DNA of 64,000 nt, from contig NZ_JALDYX010000002.1 of the NCBI RefSeq assembly GCF_024267675.1, positions 1 through 64,000 on the forward strand. The letters run 5' to 3'. The stretch's first letter is position 1. Each line of letters begins with the position of its first letter. The notes beneath the pieces are model-generated. The model ran no database searches. It was given only the letters and a program-made list of their open reading frames with translations, and was not told the origin of the DNA. The DNA comes from Marinobacterium sedimentorum. GTDB lineage: Bacteria; Pseudomonadota; Gammaproteobacteria; Pseudomonadales; Balneatricaceae. This document shows positions 1 to 8,274 of the stretch, piece after piece. The position numbers were made by a program, and so were the translations under genes.

Positions 1-755
1 AGGCCGTCATTCGAGGCGCAATGCAGCCAGTGGCGTTGGCCGCCGATGTTGATGCTGGTTTCATCGGCGTGGATCAGTTCCGACGCGGCCAGACGCTCCT
101 TGACCCAGTGCTCGAAGCCCTCCGCTTTGTCGAAAGCTTCCTGGTTGAAGTTGAACAGTGACCCTGCGCTGAGCGGGATGCCGACCTGATCCTCGAAGTA
201 TTCGCGGACGCGTTCGTAGGGCAGAAGCTGATACTGCGACAGATAAACCGCATGCGCCTTCAAGCGAGGGCCATACTGCACCGGACGATCGACGCCGGCC
301 GGGAACGGCGCCGTGACGCGTTGCCCCTGTTCGTTCTCCAGGATCTCGGCCTGGTACTCGGTGACGAAGCGGCTGATGTCCAGATCAAAGACCTGACGCT
401 TCTCATAGCCGACCACTCGGAATTCGCTGCCCTTGGGCAGGGTGCGCCGGTCCACTTTCACGGTCGTGATCGCATCCGGCTCCTCGACCCGTTGTAGAGT
501 CTTGCCAATACGGCCAGGCTGCCCGCCCGGTTTGCGCTCGCCTTTGCTGCGGCTCTTCTTGGGCCGGTTCGGATCCTGGGAAGGCGGCTTGCTGCTGTTA
601 GCACTGTTGGTGTTGGCCCGACCGGCCAAGATCTGGATCAGTACTATCATCAACTCGATGGCCGCGCGCAGCGAGGGCGAGACCGCTGAGTCGTCCTTGA
701 GTTGTTGCCTGACATTCGTCAGGGTGGCGTCGACATCGATGTTGCTGATCTTCAT
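1..755 (-). CDS. IS66-family transposase, C-terminus beyond left edge
   Basis: About 250 codons read leftward from an ATG at 753-755 and stay open to the window edge, so the catalytic C-terminus is not visible. The N-terminus has a coiled-coil-like stretch, then the NSSKPPSQDP and KPGGQPG motifs typical of IS66 TnpC. Further on come a Zn-binding-region remnant and the HADETSINIGG start of the DDE catalytic domain. This identifies an IS66-family DDE transposase. No tnpA or tnpB accessory genes lie upstream in the roughly 200 bp before the next gene, so it is either a single-ORF variant or a partly deleted copy. The interrupted neighbour at 965-1249 suggests the element end lies near 960-975, but I could not fix the inverted repeat. 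Confidence 0.85.
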   Translation of the reverse strand, partial: MKISNIDVDATLTNVRQQLKDDSAVSPSLRAAIELMIVLIQILAGRANTNSANSSKPPSQDPNRPKKSRSKGERKPGGQPGRIGKTLQRVEEPDAITTVKVDRRTLPKGSEFRVVGYEKRQVFDLDISRFVTEYQAEILENEQGQRVTAPFPAGVDRPVQYGPRLKAHAVYLSQYQLLPYERVREYFEDQVGIPLSAGSLFNFNQEAFDKAEGFEHWVKERLAASELIHADETSINIGGQRHWLHCASNDG

Positions 756-1027
756 GAACCTGGGATCCGTCGATTGATGGCCTATTATCGCACGACTTTT
801 TCAGGCCCAAATTTTCCCCCTGAGCGCAGATCTGAGCGGCTTTTCAGTGGCTGCCTCGTCCGATAACCTGTAACGGCGCAGCGCGATCCTGACGAGATAA
901 CAGGGACTTTGAGCTGGGCTTTACGGCAATAGGTCGCACGCAGCAGGACTTCTCAGGATTTTAGCAAAAACCCTGTCAAGATATTTTTTATAAAAATGAG
1001 CTGAATAGTTACCTTAGAACATTACTT

Positions 1028-1249
1028 TTGGTAATATTAGCTATTGCATTGGGCGAGGTTTATTTCTTAAAGGATCCAGCCTCACTGAACAGTTACGTTG
1101 AGGCAGTCAAAAATGCTCCGCAAGTATTCCTGGGCGTCTCTCGGCCAGATGGTTTTTCAGGCCTGCTATTAGCGGGTATCGCAGCTTTAAGGTATGTAAT
1201 ACTTGCCTGCTTGGTGTCGATTCTAGTTAAACGGTTTAGTCGTCGATAA
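1028..1249 (+). CDS. Small two-helix membrane protein, possibly 5'-truncated
   Basis: Not recognised as a named family. From a TTG at 1028 it encodes 73 residues with two hydrophobic stretches, one at the very start (VILAIALGEVYF) and one near the C-terminus (GLLLAGIAALRYVILACLV), ending in a basic KRFSRR tail. The frame stays open upstream to a stop at 962, and the added residues include NSYLRTLL. The true start may therefore have been lost when the IS66 element landed. Its TAA stop shares its last A with the ATG of the next gene, which implies translational coupling with the nucleotidyltransferase-domain gene. Confidence 0.5.
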   Translation: MVILAIALGEVYFLKDPASLNSYVEAVKNAPQVFLGVSRPDGFSGLLLAGIAALRYVILACLVSILVKRFSRR

Positions 1250-1878
1250 TGCATATCTACGCTTTTGGCTCAATCTGTCGCGGTGATATTTCTGTTGATT
1301 CTGATGTCGACCTGCTGGCGCTTGTGGAAGGTCGGGATTCTCGCCTCGATCCTGAGAAGTTTTCGATTTATTCGTATGCGAGAATACTTGAACTCTGGGA
1401 AGCTGGTAATGCATTCGCCTGGCATCTGTCTCTTGAGAGCCGCCTGATTTACGCTGCCGATGGGGGTGATTTTCTTCAAAACTTGGGGGCGCCGTCTAAA
1501 TACTCGGGAGCAGTCGCCGATTGCTTGAAATTTCGAGATATATTTGAATCCTCATTCCAGTCTGTTCAGAAAGGCACGCCGAGTCTCGTGTTTGAACTTT
1601 CAACGATTTTCCTAGCTCTGCGGAATATCGCAACCTGTTATTCGCTCTCGAGGATGGACAGTCCAACCTTCGGAAGGGATTCGGCAAGACGGCTTGGCCC
1701 AAGAAGCCTGGATATTGATGAGGATGTTTACTCTTTACTAATGCAGGCTCGCCTGCTTTCCACGAGAGGGGCCGGGGACAGTATTGGTGATATCGATCTG
1801 GCGATTTTATCGCCAGAGTTGAAGCGCTGCCGATCTTGGATCAATGAAATATGCCATGAGGTGAATTTAAATGGATGA
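1249..1878 (+). CDS. MNT-type nucleotidyltransferase-domain protein
   Basis: A 209-residue protein that starts directly in the nucleotidyltransferase fold. FGSICRG at about residues 6-12 followed by SDVDLL near 18-23 gives the G-S plus D-x-D signature of minimal nucleotidyltransferases. The remaining 150 residues are helical and could be a HEPN-like partner domain fused in cis; this part is inference. In known MNT/HEPN pairs the MNT enzyme AMPylates a HEPN RNase toxin and so neutralises it. The gene starts on the stop codon of the upstream membrane-protein gene and overlaps the next gene by 8 bases, so the three form one unit. The unit ends in an integron attC site, marking it as a mobile gene cassette. 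Base composition is more AT-rich than the backbone. Confidence 0.65.
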   Translation: MHIYAFGSICRGDISVDSDVDLLALVEGRDSRLDPEKFSIYSYARILELWEAGNAFAWHLSLESRLIYAADGGDFLQNLGAPSKYSGAVADCLKFRDIFESSFQSVQKGTPSLVFELSTIFLALRNIATCYSLSRMDSPTFGRDSARRLGPRSLDIDEDVYSLLMQARLLSTRGAGDSIGDIDLAILSPELKRCRSWINEICHEVNLNG

Positions 1879-2158
1879 GTTTGTTAGCCGAATGGCGACC
1901 CAAAGACGTGTTCTGGATATGGTCAACTCAAGGCTCTATCTTAATGAAAAGCTCTTCGGGCTGTCCTCCAGTGCGATTGATCGTTGGGCGGTGAACAACC
2001 GACTTGGGCCATCTTCTAGAGTGGTGAGCCTACTGAAAAATGTCTCATCGGAGCTATTTTTTATGGCTACTCGTAGCCAAGAGCCAGTGAGTAGTGAATA
2101 TGAGCTGAGAAGAGAGAAAATTATTGAGGCGGTTACTGCACTTGCGGATGCGGTATAA
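1871..2158 (+). CDS. Small helical protein, third gene of the cassette
   Basis: A 95-residue, mostly helical, soluble protein that I do not recognise. It overlaps the nucleotidyltransferase gene by 8 bases (shared ATGGATGA). Its TAA stop lies inside the first core box of the attC site that follows, a common layout for integron cassette genes. The size and coupling fit a partner of the nucleotidyltransferase (toxin, antitoxin or HEPN-like), but no RxxxxH HEPN motif is evident, so the role is open. Confidence 0.6.
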   Translation: MDEFVSRMATQRRVLDMVNSRLYLNEKLFGLSSSAIDRWAVNNRLGPSSRVVSLLKNVSSELFFMATRSQEPVSSEYELRREKIIEAVTALADAV

Positions 2159-2222
2159 CCAGTGGCTGTTGTCGGACACCCCTACGCTGCGCTCCGGTAC
2201 GCCGCAAAGCCAAGCGTTATAC
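2153..2222 (+). other. Integron attC recombination site (70 bp)
   Basis: The outer boxes GTATAAC (2153-2159) and GTTATAC (2216-2222) are exact reverse complements. Inside them TGGCT-G-TTG pairs with CAA-AGCCA, leaving a single unpaired G, the extrahelical base that marks attC polarity for integron integrases. The central part (TACGCTGCGCTCCGGTACGCC region) resembles the central stem of many chromosomal-integron attC sites. No integrase gene (intI) is in the window. Confidence 0.88.
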
Positions 2223-2236
2223 GGTGGTAGCAGTAA

Positions 2237-2260
2237 GTCTGATTTCGACCTAAATCAGAC
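2237..2260. repeat. Perfect 9-bp inverted repeat upstream of STAND gene
   Basis: GTCTGATTT and AAATCAGAC are exact reverse complements around a 6-base loop. No T-run follows, so it is unlikely to be a terminator. It lies about 70 bp before the STAND gene start and directly before GTTGAAT, which fits the GTTRRRY core of integron sites. It could be an operator, a UTR hairpin or part of a second recombination site. Confidence 0.6.
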
Positions 2261-2332
2261 GTTGAATTATAGCTCTGACACCAATTTTCTCCCTTATGAA
2301 AATCGTTTAATTGTTTGTAGGTTAAATTTGAT

Positions 2333-5300
2333 ATGGCCACATTAAATCAAATAAAAAGCAAATTACTTGAACTCGAAGGCGGAGTTTTTCAGCGGCTATG
2401 CGATGACTGGTTACACAGGAAAGGCTATGAAAATATAAACCCAATTGGAATGATGCAAACCACGGATAGAGTGGTAAAGGGAACTCCCGACACGCTTCTT
2501 ATTCAAAAAGACGGGAAGTACATTTTTTCTGAATATACAGTGCAGCAGGACAGGCTCTTTGACAAGATTTCGGATGATATTGATAAGTGTCTGGATGAAG
2601 GGAAAACGGGTATAAAAATAGATCAGATTAGTGAGATCATTATCTGCTATCTTGGGAAGCTAGCCACAAGCGAAATTAATCAGCTTAGTCAAAAATGTAT
2701 AAAGCTTAATATAGTTCCAACGTTGTGTGGTCTTGATTCAATCGCGTTCGGAATTAAAAATTGTTATCCGATTCTATCAGAAGAATATCTTGGTTTGTCA
2801 TTAGATACAGGTCAGATTCTATCTACGGATGATTTTGTTGCTCGTTACGGCAACAATCATCTCACCACACCAATCGATAACAAATTACTTTTTCAAGAAG
2901 AATTGCTAGATCATGGGTGTGCGCTACTTGAAAAGTCTAAATTTCTATTGGTGACTGGTAGCGCAGGTGTTGGAAAAACACTTTTTTCCGTAAATCTCCT
3001 TAATGAGATGTGCAAAAAAGATCCTAGCCTTAAAGCATATTGTGTGTTTGATAAAGGCGCAGATTTAGTAAGAGATTTGCAGAGTCGCTTTAGCGAGCCA
3101 GGAAACTACCTAATATTAATTGACGATGCCAACAGATTGGATAGCAGAATAGACTACTTGCTACATTATTTAAATGAATATGACGCATCTAGAAATTACC
3201 GAATGGTGGCGACAGTTAGGGACTACGCAGTTGATTCCGTAGTTGAAAAAGCAAATAAAGTCACACCTATAAATGAGTTGGTGGTAAATAAGCTATCAAA
3301 CGATCAGATAAAAAACCTACTAGAAGAATTATTCGACATAAAGAATTTCGAGTATCAGCAAAGGATTCAGGATATAGCTGACGGTAATGCTAGATTGGCA
3401 ATAATGGCAGCAAGAGTTGCTGTTGAAAAACAAAGCATACAATCGATCCAAAATGTAGCCACCTTGTATGATGACTATTTTGGAAATAACGATGGTGTCA
3501 AAGAGATCATAGGCAATCCTAATCTTCTGCTAACGGCATGCGCAATTTCACTATTCAGAAAAATTGACAAGCTGAACGAAGATCAAATGAGTATTGTGCG
3601 TGATCTATTTGACATTCAGGGATCAGATTTTTGGGATTATGTTAAACATCTTCATAAGCTAGAGATCGTAGATTTGTATGAAGATGAAGTGGTACGAATG
3701 TCTGACCAGGTGCTTTCTACCTATTTATTCTATTCGGCTGTATTCCATAAAAAAACAATATCCTTCTCCACAATAGTAAAATATATCTTCCCAAGATTTA
3801 AGGGCGCAATTGCGGATGCGCTTAACCCAGTAATAAGGGCATTCGATCAAAGGGCAATCATTGCCGATATTAGGCAGGAAGTGACGACAATATACGAAGA
3901 ATTGTTGTCGTCTAGCAATAGAGATGAAATTTTAGTTTTTTTGGATGCGTTCTGGTTTGCGTTGCCAACCAATGCGTTAACGTTCACAAACGAGATTATA
4001 GAAAATACACCCAAGCATTCTGACGGATGGGAAAAGGTCACATTTGAAGAGTCAAAAAGTAGCACTGAGGATTTAATTCTAAGCATTCTCTGCAAGCTTC
4101 GATATATTGGCGAAAGCGAATTGAATATATCAACGAATCTTATTTGTGATTATCTTGAAAAATCTCCAGACTTATTGGGGCAAGTTATTAAGCTATTCGC
4201 TGGTGATTATGCGTTTAAGCCTGACGATTGGAAATATGCTTACTCCATACAGAGTACATTGGTAGATTTACTTATAGAAAGGATGAGAACAAAGGATGGT
4301 TATCTATATTCAAGGCTCTTTGTTCTAGTGGCCAAATCTTTCTTGCCTGTCGAACACAGAGAGCACATTTGGCGGGGTGATGTAATAAACATTATCACCT
4401 TTAGATTATCCCCTGATGAGTATCTAGACCCGATACGGAAGAAATTGATATTGCATCTTTCTTTATTGATGTTTGATGAGTCGGTATCCAGCTATGCATT
4501 TGAGGTCATTAAAGAATATATATGCAGGCTTGGCTATGAAAGTGAAGACATGGCAAAGGCCGACTTGCCTGCTATAGAAGAGTATCTCATAGCGAAATTC
4601 GATAAGAACAAAATATCCCACTGCTTTTTAGTTAAAGATCTTTGTGAGCGGTTAGACTCCATCTCAGTCGATTATCCTGAATCGTGGAAAACTGATTTCA
4701 ATAATGAAATTCTTCGGCTTTCTGATCTGCTACTCGAAGATCGAGCAGAGAGAAAAATGCTCGAAATGGGTGATGAAGAGTACAAGAAGTATAGATTTGA
4801 TGAAATAGCAGCGTATTTTGAAGATACGAATGAAGATAAATTCCGTGCGTTTTTAGATCAAGCCGCCATCCTGCATGATTCGTTAACTGGCAGGGATAGA
4901 AGCTACTCAATTGGCGAAGGGATGCGCATTGTATTTAATGTTGTTGCTGAAAAACACAAAGATAAGTTTTTTGCGTTCACTTCCATTTACCTAGAATATG
5001 ATGATATTTTTGAGCTAAATACCTATATCTTTATTCCTGAATTAATGAAAAATAATCCTTCAAAGGATGTGTTCTCGCTTATCAACTCTAAGGAGTTTAG
5101 GTGGAAAAGACACTGGCTTCTAGCCTGTTATTCTGCGTTACCAGACGAAGATATAAACGAAGAAAGCTTAAAATATTTACTTACCCTTATCACAAGCCTT
5201 GATAGCTGGGAGTATTTGTTCAGAATTGATTTCTTGGAAAAATATATAACAGTAGACGAATCAGTTTTCTGTAAGGTTACTCGTATTATGCTGGATAAAT

Positions 5301-6100
5301 ATGAATCTACCAAAGAGATTGGTTTTGTCCGCCCTCTGGATCACATCTTCAATCCGTATTCTTCAACCAATAAAAGACTGATGGAGCTATACGGGACAGA
5401 TAAGGAAATTGTTGTTGAGGCGTATCTGGTTATGATCGACTTCGATAATCACTTTGACTACGCGGGAAAAACACTAGAGATTCTTTATACTGAAAACAGC
5501 AAAATGCTAGAGCTTGTCGTAGATAAAATTTATGGCCGTGAGCGGTGGCCTTCAAGTTACACAAACATGCCGGATATGAAATTTCTATGGAGAATGGAAA
5601 CTTATTTATCGGACGTAGAAGCATATGCTTTATGCGTTTTTGAGAAAGAAAAGGAATCGTATGTTGGGCATGACAATATATTCGTAAAACTATTTGAAAA
5701 ATCAAAAGATGCTAGAGAAGATGATCATACAGATCGGCAGGAAGCGTTTCTTATTCACAGCATGAAAAAACACTGTGAAAATTTTGAATATATCCAATTT
5801 CTGTTTTGCGTAGCGAACGGCATGAGGAAAGACTTTAGAATAGATATGGTTCGAGAGTTTATTGCATTAGATGATGATTTAGATCACTTCATAAAGTTAG
5901 ATTATGAGTTTACAACGCGATCATGGTCTGGAAGCCGTGTGCCAATTTTTGAAAAGGAAAAAGAGTTCCTGATAAAACTTGCGTCGATCTTCACGTCTGT
6001 CAAACTTATTAATCACAAAGCCTACGTGGAAAAGCAAATCGACTATAAGATTGGCCACATCGAAAGTGAGAAGAAGAGAGATTTTCTGGAAAGCAGATAA
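2333..6100 (+). CDS. STAND NTPase with N-terminal nuclease-like domain (candidate Avs-like defence protein)
   Basis: A 1255-residue single-gene system. Residues 1-150 look like a restriction-endonuclease fold: FQRLCDDWLHRKGY, then GTPD near 50-53 and SEYT at 66-69. The last position of the usual E-x-K is Thr, so nuclease activity is uncertain. Residues 200-300 form the NTPase: Walker A GSAGVGKT (209-216), Walker B LILIDD (260-265) and TVRDY (294-298), which resembles the nSTAND3 type. The remaining 900 residues are helical-repeat-like, as in sensors that bind a target. Known antiviral STAND proteins sense phage proteins through that region and then activate the N-terminal effector; here this is inference. 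The gene is strikingly AT-rich and lies next to an attC site amid IS debris, showing horizontal transfer. The ATG follows a weak ribosome-binding region. Confidence 0.75.
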   Translation: MATLNQIKSKLLELEGGVFQRLCDDWLHRKGYENINPIGMMQTTDRVVKGTPDTLLIQKDGKYIFSEYTVQQDRLFDKISDDIDKCLDEGKTGIKIDQISEIIICYLGKLATSEINQLSQKCIKLNIVPTLCGLDSIAFGIKNCYPILSEEYLGLSLDTGQILSTDDFVARYGNNHLTTPIDNKLLFQEELLDHGCALLEKSKFLLVTGSAGVGKTLFSVNLLNEMCKKDPSLKAYCVFDKGADLVRDLQSRFSEPGNYLILIDDANRLDSRIDYLLHYLNEYDASRNYRMVATVRDYAVDSVVEKANKVTPINELVVNKLSNDQIKNLLEELFDIKNFEYQQRIQDIADGNARLAIMAARVAVEKQSIQSIQNVATLYDDYFGNNDGVKEIIGNPNLLLTACAISLFRKIDKLNEDQMSIVRDLFDIQGSDFWDYVKHLHKLEIVDLYEDEVVRMSDQVLSTYLFYSAVFHKKTISFSTIVKYIFPRFKGAIADALNPVIRAFDQRAIIADIRQEVTTIYEELLSSSNRDEILVFLDAFWFALPTNALTFTNEIIENTPKHSDGWEKVTFEESKSSTEDLILSILCKLRYIGESELNISTNLICDYLEKSPDLLGQVIKLFAGDYAFKPDDWKYAYSIQSTLVDLLIERMRTKDGYLYSRLFVLVAKSFLPVEHREHIWRGDVINIITFRLSPDEYLDPIRKKLILHLSLLMFDESVSSYAFEVIKEYICRLGYESEDMAKADLPAIEEYLIAKFDKNKISHCFLVKDLCERLDSISVDYPESWKTDFNNEILRLSDLLLEDRAERKMLEMGDEEYKKYRFDEIAAYFEDTNEDKFRAFLDQAAILHDSLTGRDRSYSIGEGMRIVFNVVAEKHKDKFFAFTSIYLEYDDIFELNTYIFIPELMKNNPSKDVFSLINSKEFRWKRHWLLACYSALPDEDINEESLKYLLTLITSLDSWEYLFRIDFLEKYITVDESVFCKVTRIMLDKYESTKEIGFVRPLDHIFNPYSSTNKRLMELYGTDKEIVVEAYLVMIDFDNHFDYAGKTLEILYTENSKMLELVVDKIYGRERWPSSYTNMPDMKFLWRMETYLSDVEAYALCVFEKEKESYVGHDNIFVKLFEKSKDAREDDHTDRQEAFLIHSMKKHCENFEYIQFLFCVANGMRKDFRIDMVREFIALDDDLDHFIKLDYEFTTRSWSGSRVPIFEKEKEFLIKLASIFTSVKLINHKAYVEKQIDYKIGHIESEKKRDFLESR

Positions 6101-6452
6101 CAATTTATCATTATGAATTCAATCCGAATCAACAGGTCGTGATTCTTGATTTTAATGTCCCTTATAGCCGGATTTTGACATCGCGAAGATGGTGCAGGGA
6201 ACGTATAACAAATAAGGATAGGTGGCGCGAAGCCGCCACCTGATCCGGGTGTTGAACAAGCCCGGCCAGATGCCTTTATAAGGTAAATTACGGCGTGCGG
6301 TGCGTGGCGGTTTTGGACGGCGGCACGAGCGGTGACTTTTTCGCAGACGCGCGTCACCCTTGGCCTGCTGAACCAATCAAAGCGTTGTCGTTGTTCGCAT
6401 CCTGGGTATCAGTGCCCTCCACGTCGGTTGAGGTGATTTTCCTTATAAGGGG
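6101..6452. other. Intergenic region between STAND gene and IS91 transposase
   Basis: No gene seen. It holds a second GTATAAC box (6203-6209, identical to the first attC core), a strong hairpin at 6216-6246, a GAAC/CAAG tetranucleotide pair just after it (6254-6260) of the kind IS91 elements insert beside, and a CCTTATAAGG palindrome at 6443-6452 abutting the transposase stop. The IS91 terminus probably lies in here. Confidence 0.5.
6216..6246. repeat. Strong hairpin near the IS91 end
   Basis: GGAT plus AGGTGGCG pairs with CGCCACCT plus ATCC around the loop CGAAGC, with a single bulged G at 6242: 12 base pairs. No T-run follows. It may be part of the subterminal structure of the IS91-family element or belong to the interrupted target. 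Confidence 0.6.
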
Positions 6453-7508
6453 TCAGCCCAGGGTCGGTGGTCGGGCGGCACGCACCCCGGCCCATAGCAT
6501 GGGCAGATGGCAGCAGGGGCAAAGCGGTCGTGGCGGCGGCGTGTCGTCCGGTGGCGTCGGTGTGACCTGCAGCAGCAGTTGAATCCGTTGCAGCCGTAAC
6601 TGCGCATTGCCGCGCAGGAAGCCGTAATCGCGCAAGCGGTGGAAGCCCTTGGGCAGCACGTGTTGCAACACCAGCCACAGGAACTGGACGGCGGGCAAGG
6701 TGCGGGTGCTGAGCTGACCGCTTTGGCTGTCGCGGTAGCGGAAGGTTACCAGGCCCGCGTTTTCGCCGAGGATGTTGCGTTCCGGCAGCACGCCCCGGTA
6801 CAGGTAGCGTGACAGGTACTGCAGTGCCGGCAGTCCCCGGCCGACGCGGCGGCAGTCGACGACCCACTGCTCGGGCAGTGCCGAGGGCAACACCAGGCCG
6901 GCCTCGTCGCGTAGCGCGGCCAGCAGGCGTGCCCGCCAGACCCTGGCCAGGGCGCGGGCGTTGAACAGGTAGCGCTGGCGGATCTTGCGCCAGTGGCGCC
7001 GGCGTGGATCGTAACTGCCGCCGGGTACCACCAGGTGCAGGTGAGGATGGTAATCCAGCGTGCGACTGTGGGTGTGCAACACCGCCGTGAAGCCGATGTC
7101 GTCCCCCATCCGGGGCGAGCGGGCGGCAAAGTCCTTCAGCAGTCCGTTGGCGACACGGAACATGGCGCGGTAGACTTGGGCTTGATGGCACCAGGCCAGG
7201 GACCTGAGCTGGCACGGCAGGGTCAGGGTGACCATGAAGTAATCGACCGGCAACAGCTTGGTCTGCTGCCGCGCCAGCCATTGCCGGGTGGTCTGGTGCT
7301 GGCATCGAGGGCAGCTGCGGTGGCCGCAGGAGAGCGGGTGTTCCTCCTGAAGGTCGCAATGCGTGCATTGCCAGCGGCTGTGACCGCAGCTGTCGGTGTG
7401 GCAGCGCTGGATGGCATGGATCGCCTGCTGCATGCTCGGGGTGCAGCGGTCGCCGTAGGTCCGGTAGAAGGCGGGCAAGTGACGCTCGAGCAGTTCGGCC
7501 AGATTCAT
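6453..7508 (-). CDS. IS91-family HUH transposase
   Basis: A 351-residue rolling-circle transposase. The N-terminal third holds a Cys/His zinc-binding cluster (CSCGH, CTHC, CGHRSCPRC style spacing, residues 36-69). The relaxase signature HPHLHLV at 154-160 gives the H-x-H metal site. YLSRYLYRG near 232-240 supplies the catalytic tyrosines. An ATG at 7506-7508 is preferred over the longer frame because GGGAGGTGG lies just upstream. The bases before it (to about 7600) read in another frame as a stop-ended tail overlapping this ATG, possibly the end of the integrase-like gene often found beside such transposases. IS91-family elements move by rolling circle and can carry adjacent DNA, which fits their frequent link to cassette and defence genes. 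Confidence 0.88.
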   Translation of the reverse strand: MNLAELLERHLPAFYRTYGDRCTPSMQQAIHAIQRCHTDSCGHSRWQCTHCDLQEEHPLSCGHRSCPRCQHQTTRQWLARQQTKLLPVDYFMVTLTLPCQLRSLAWCHQAQVYRAMFRVANGLLKDFAARSPRMGDDIGFTAVLHTHSRTLDYHPHLHLVVPGGSYDPRRRHWRKIRQRYLFNARALARVWRARLLAALRDEAGLVLPSALPEQWVVDCRRVGRGLPALQYLSRYLYRGVLPERNILGENAGLVTFRYRDSQSGQLSTRTLPAVQFLWLVLQHVLPKGFHRLRDYGFLRGNAQLRLQRIQLLLQVTPTPPDDTPPPRPLCPCCHLPMLWAGVRAARPPTLG

Positions 7509-7604
7509 GCGTCCACCTCCCACTGCAGCGCCAGGCAATCGGTCAGACGATTGACCGCGACCTCGGTGGCCTGTCGGGTCACGCGGGCCTGGTGGATTGG
7601 TACT

Positions 7605-7715
7605 AGGGCGCGTGCTTTACGCGGGCGAATATATAACTGAGGAGCCGGATGCGGTAGTTCCGCACGTCCGGATCTGTGTGGGGGCGGCTCAGGTAACTGG
7701 CCGTCCTACCACGAC
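7605..7715 (+). mobile_element. 3' end of a group II intron (domains V and VI)
   Basis: Positions 7642-7675 fold as a domain V: GAGCCGGATGCGG and CCGCACGTCCGGATC pair around TAGTT, with the conserved AGC near the 5' side. A second stem follows (GGGGCGG with CCGTCCT) containing CTCAGGTAACT, like domain VI with its branch-point A. The piece ends in CTACCACGAC, a usual group II 3' end. The sequence before domain V resembles the domain IV tail, but no reverse transcriptase ORF remains. The 5' part is missing, so the intron cannot splice. Confidence 0.72.
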
Positions 7716-7726
7716 GCGATTGGTAA

Positions 7727-8023
7727 ATGATGACTGGAAAATTATTTTGGCTAAGTTTAAGTTGCGTTGCAATCGGAGTAATTGGATGGACTCTACTGAT
7801 TGCTGTTGCCGTGGCATTTAAAGGCGGACACCCGCCATTATCTGCTTATGTAGCATTTCCAGTTATAGTGATTAGCGCAGTATTTAACTCAATTGGTGGC
7901 GCTATTGGATTGCACGGCATCTATAGGCGGGGCAATACGTCTGTGGCCATGGTAGTGACTACAATTGTGAACTTCAGTTTTGTGGCCATTTCAGCGCTCA
8001 ATTTACTTTGGATGTTGCTCTAA
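7727..8023 (+). CDS. Small membrane protein, possible orphan cassette gene
   Basis: A 98-residue protein with three predicted membrane helices (residues about 5-32, 40-63 and 72-97). It is not recognised as a named family. It begins a dozen bases after the group II intron remnant and has no clear ribosome-binding site; ATGs at 7727 and 7730 are both possible. Its TAA stop is inside CTCTAACG, and the bases after it look like the left half of an attC site that has lost its right half. Short membrane proteins are common in integron cassettes. The gene is more AT-rich than the backbone. Confidence 0.55.
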   Translation: MMTGKLFWLSLSCVAIGVIGWTLLIAVAVAFKGGHPPLSAYVAFPVIVISAVFNSIGGAIGLHGIYRRGNTSVAMVVTTIVNFSFVAISALNLLWMLL

Positions 8024-8088
8024 CGAGAGCATGCACCGGACGCCTTAGACGCCGATGATGCCAGGCGTAAGCTGTCTGACCACATCAA

Positions 8089-8190
8089 CTATCGCATGCA
8101 GGCAATGATGGCGACTTTAGGCAGCTTTCCCCGGGCTTTCAGGTGCTCATAGAAGCGTTTGAAAACGGGGTTGCATTGGATCGATGACGG
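8089..8190 (-). pseudogene. IS110-family transposase C-terminal fragment
   Basis: Reading leftward gives NPVFKRFYEHLKARGK then LPKVAIIACMR and a stop. This matches the conserved end of the IS110/Transposase_20 domain (NPxIxxFYxRLxxxGKxxKVAxxACMRK). Only about 30 residues remain, and a stop replaces the usual continuation after CMR. Confidence 0.75.
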
Positions 8191-8274
8191 CCACCGCGAC
8201 TACGGCGCTTGCCGTTGTATGAGCCGCTTTCGCGGTTCATGGGCACGACATCACTGACAGAGGGGGCAGGTTAA

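Noticed and set aside
6409..7368. Long leftward open frame overlapping the IS91 transposase
   Set aside because: A GC-rich shadow frame, rich in Pro, Arg and Ala; the other frame carries the HUH and zinc motifs.
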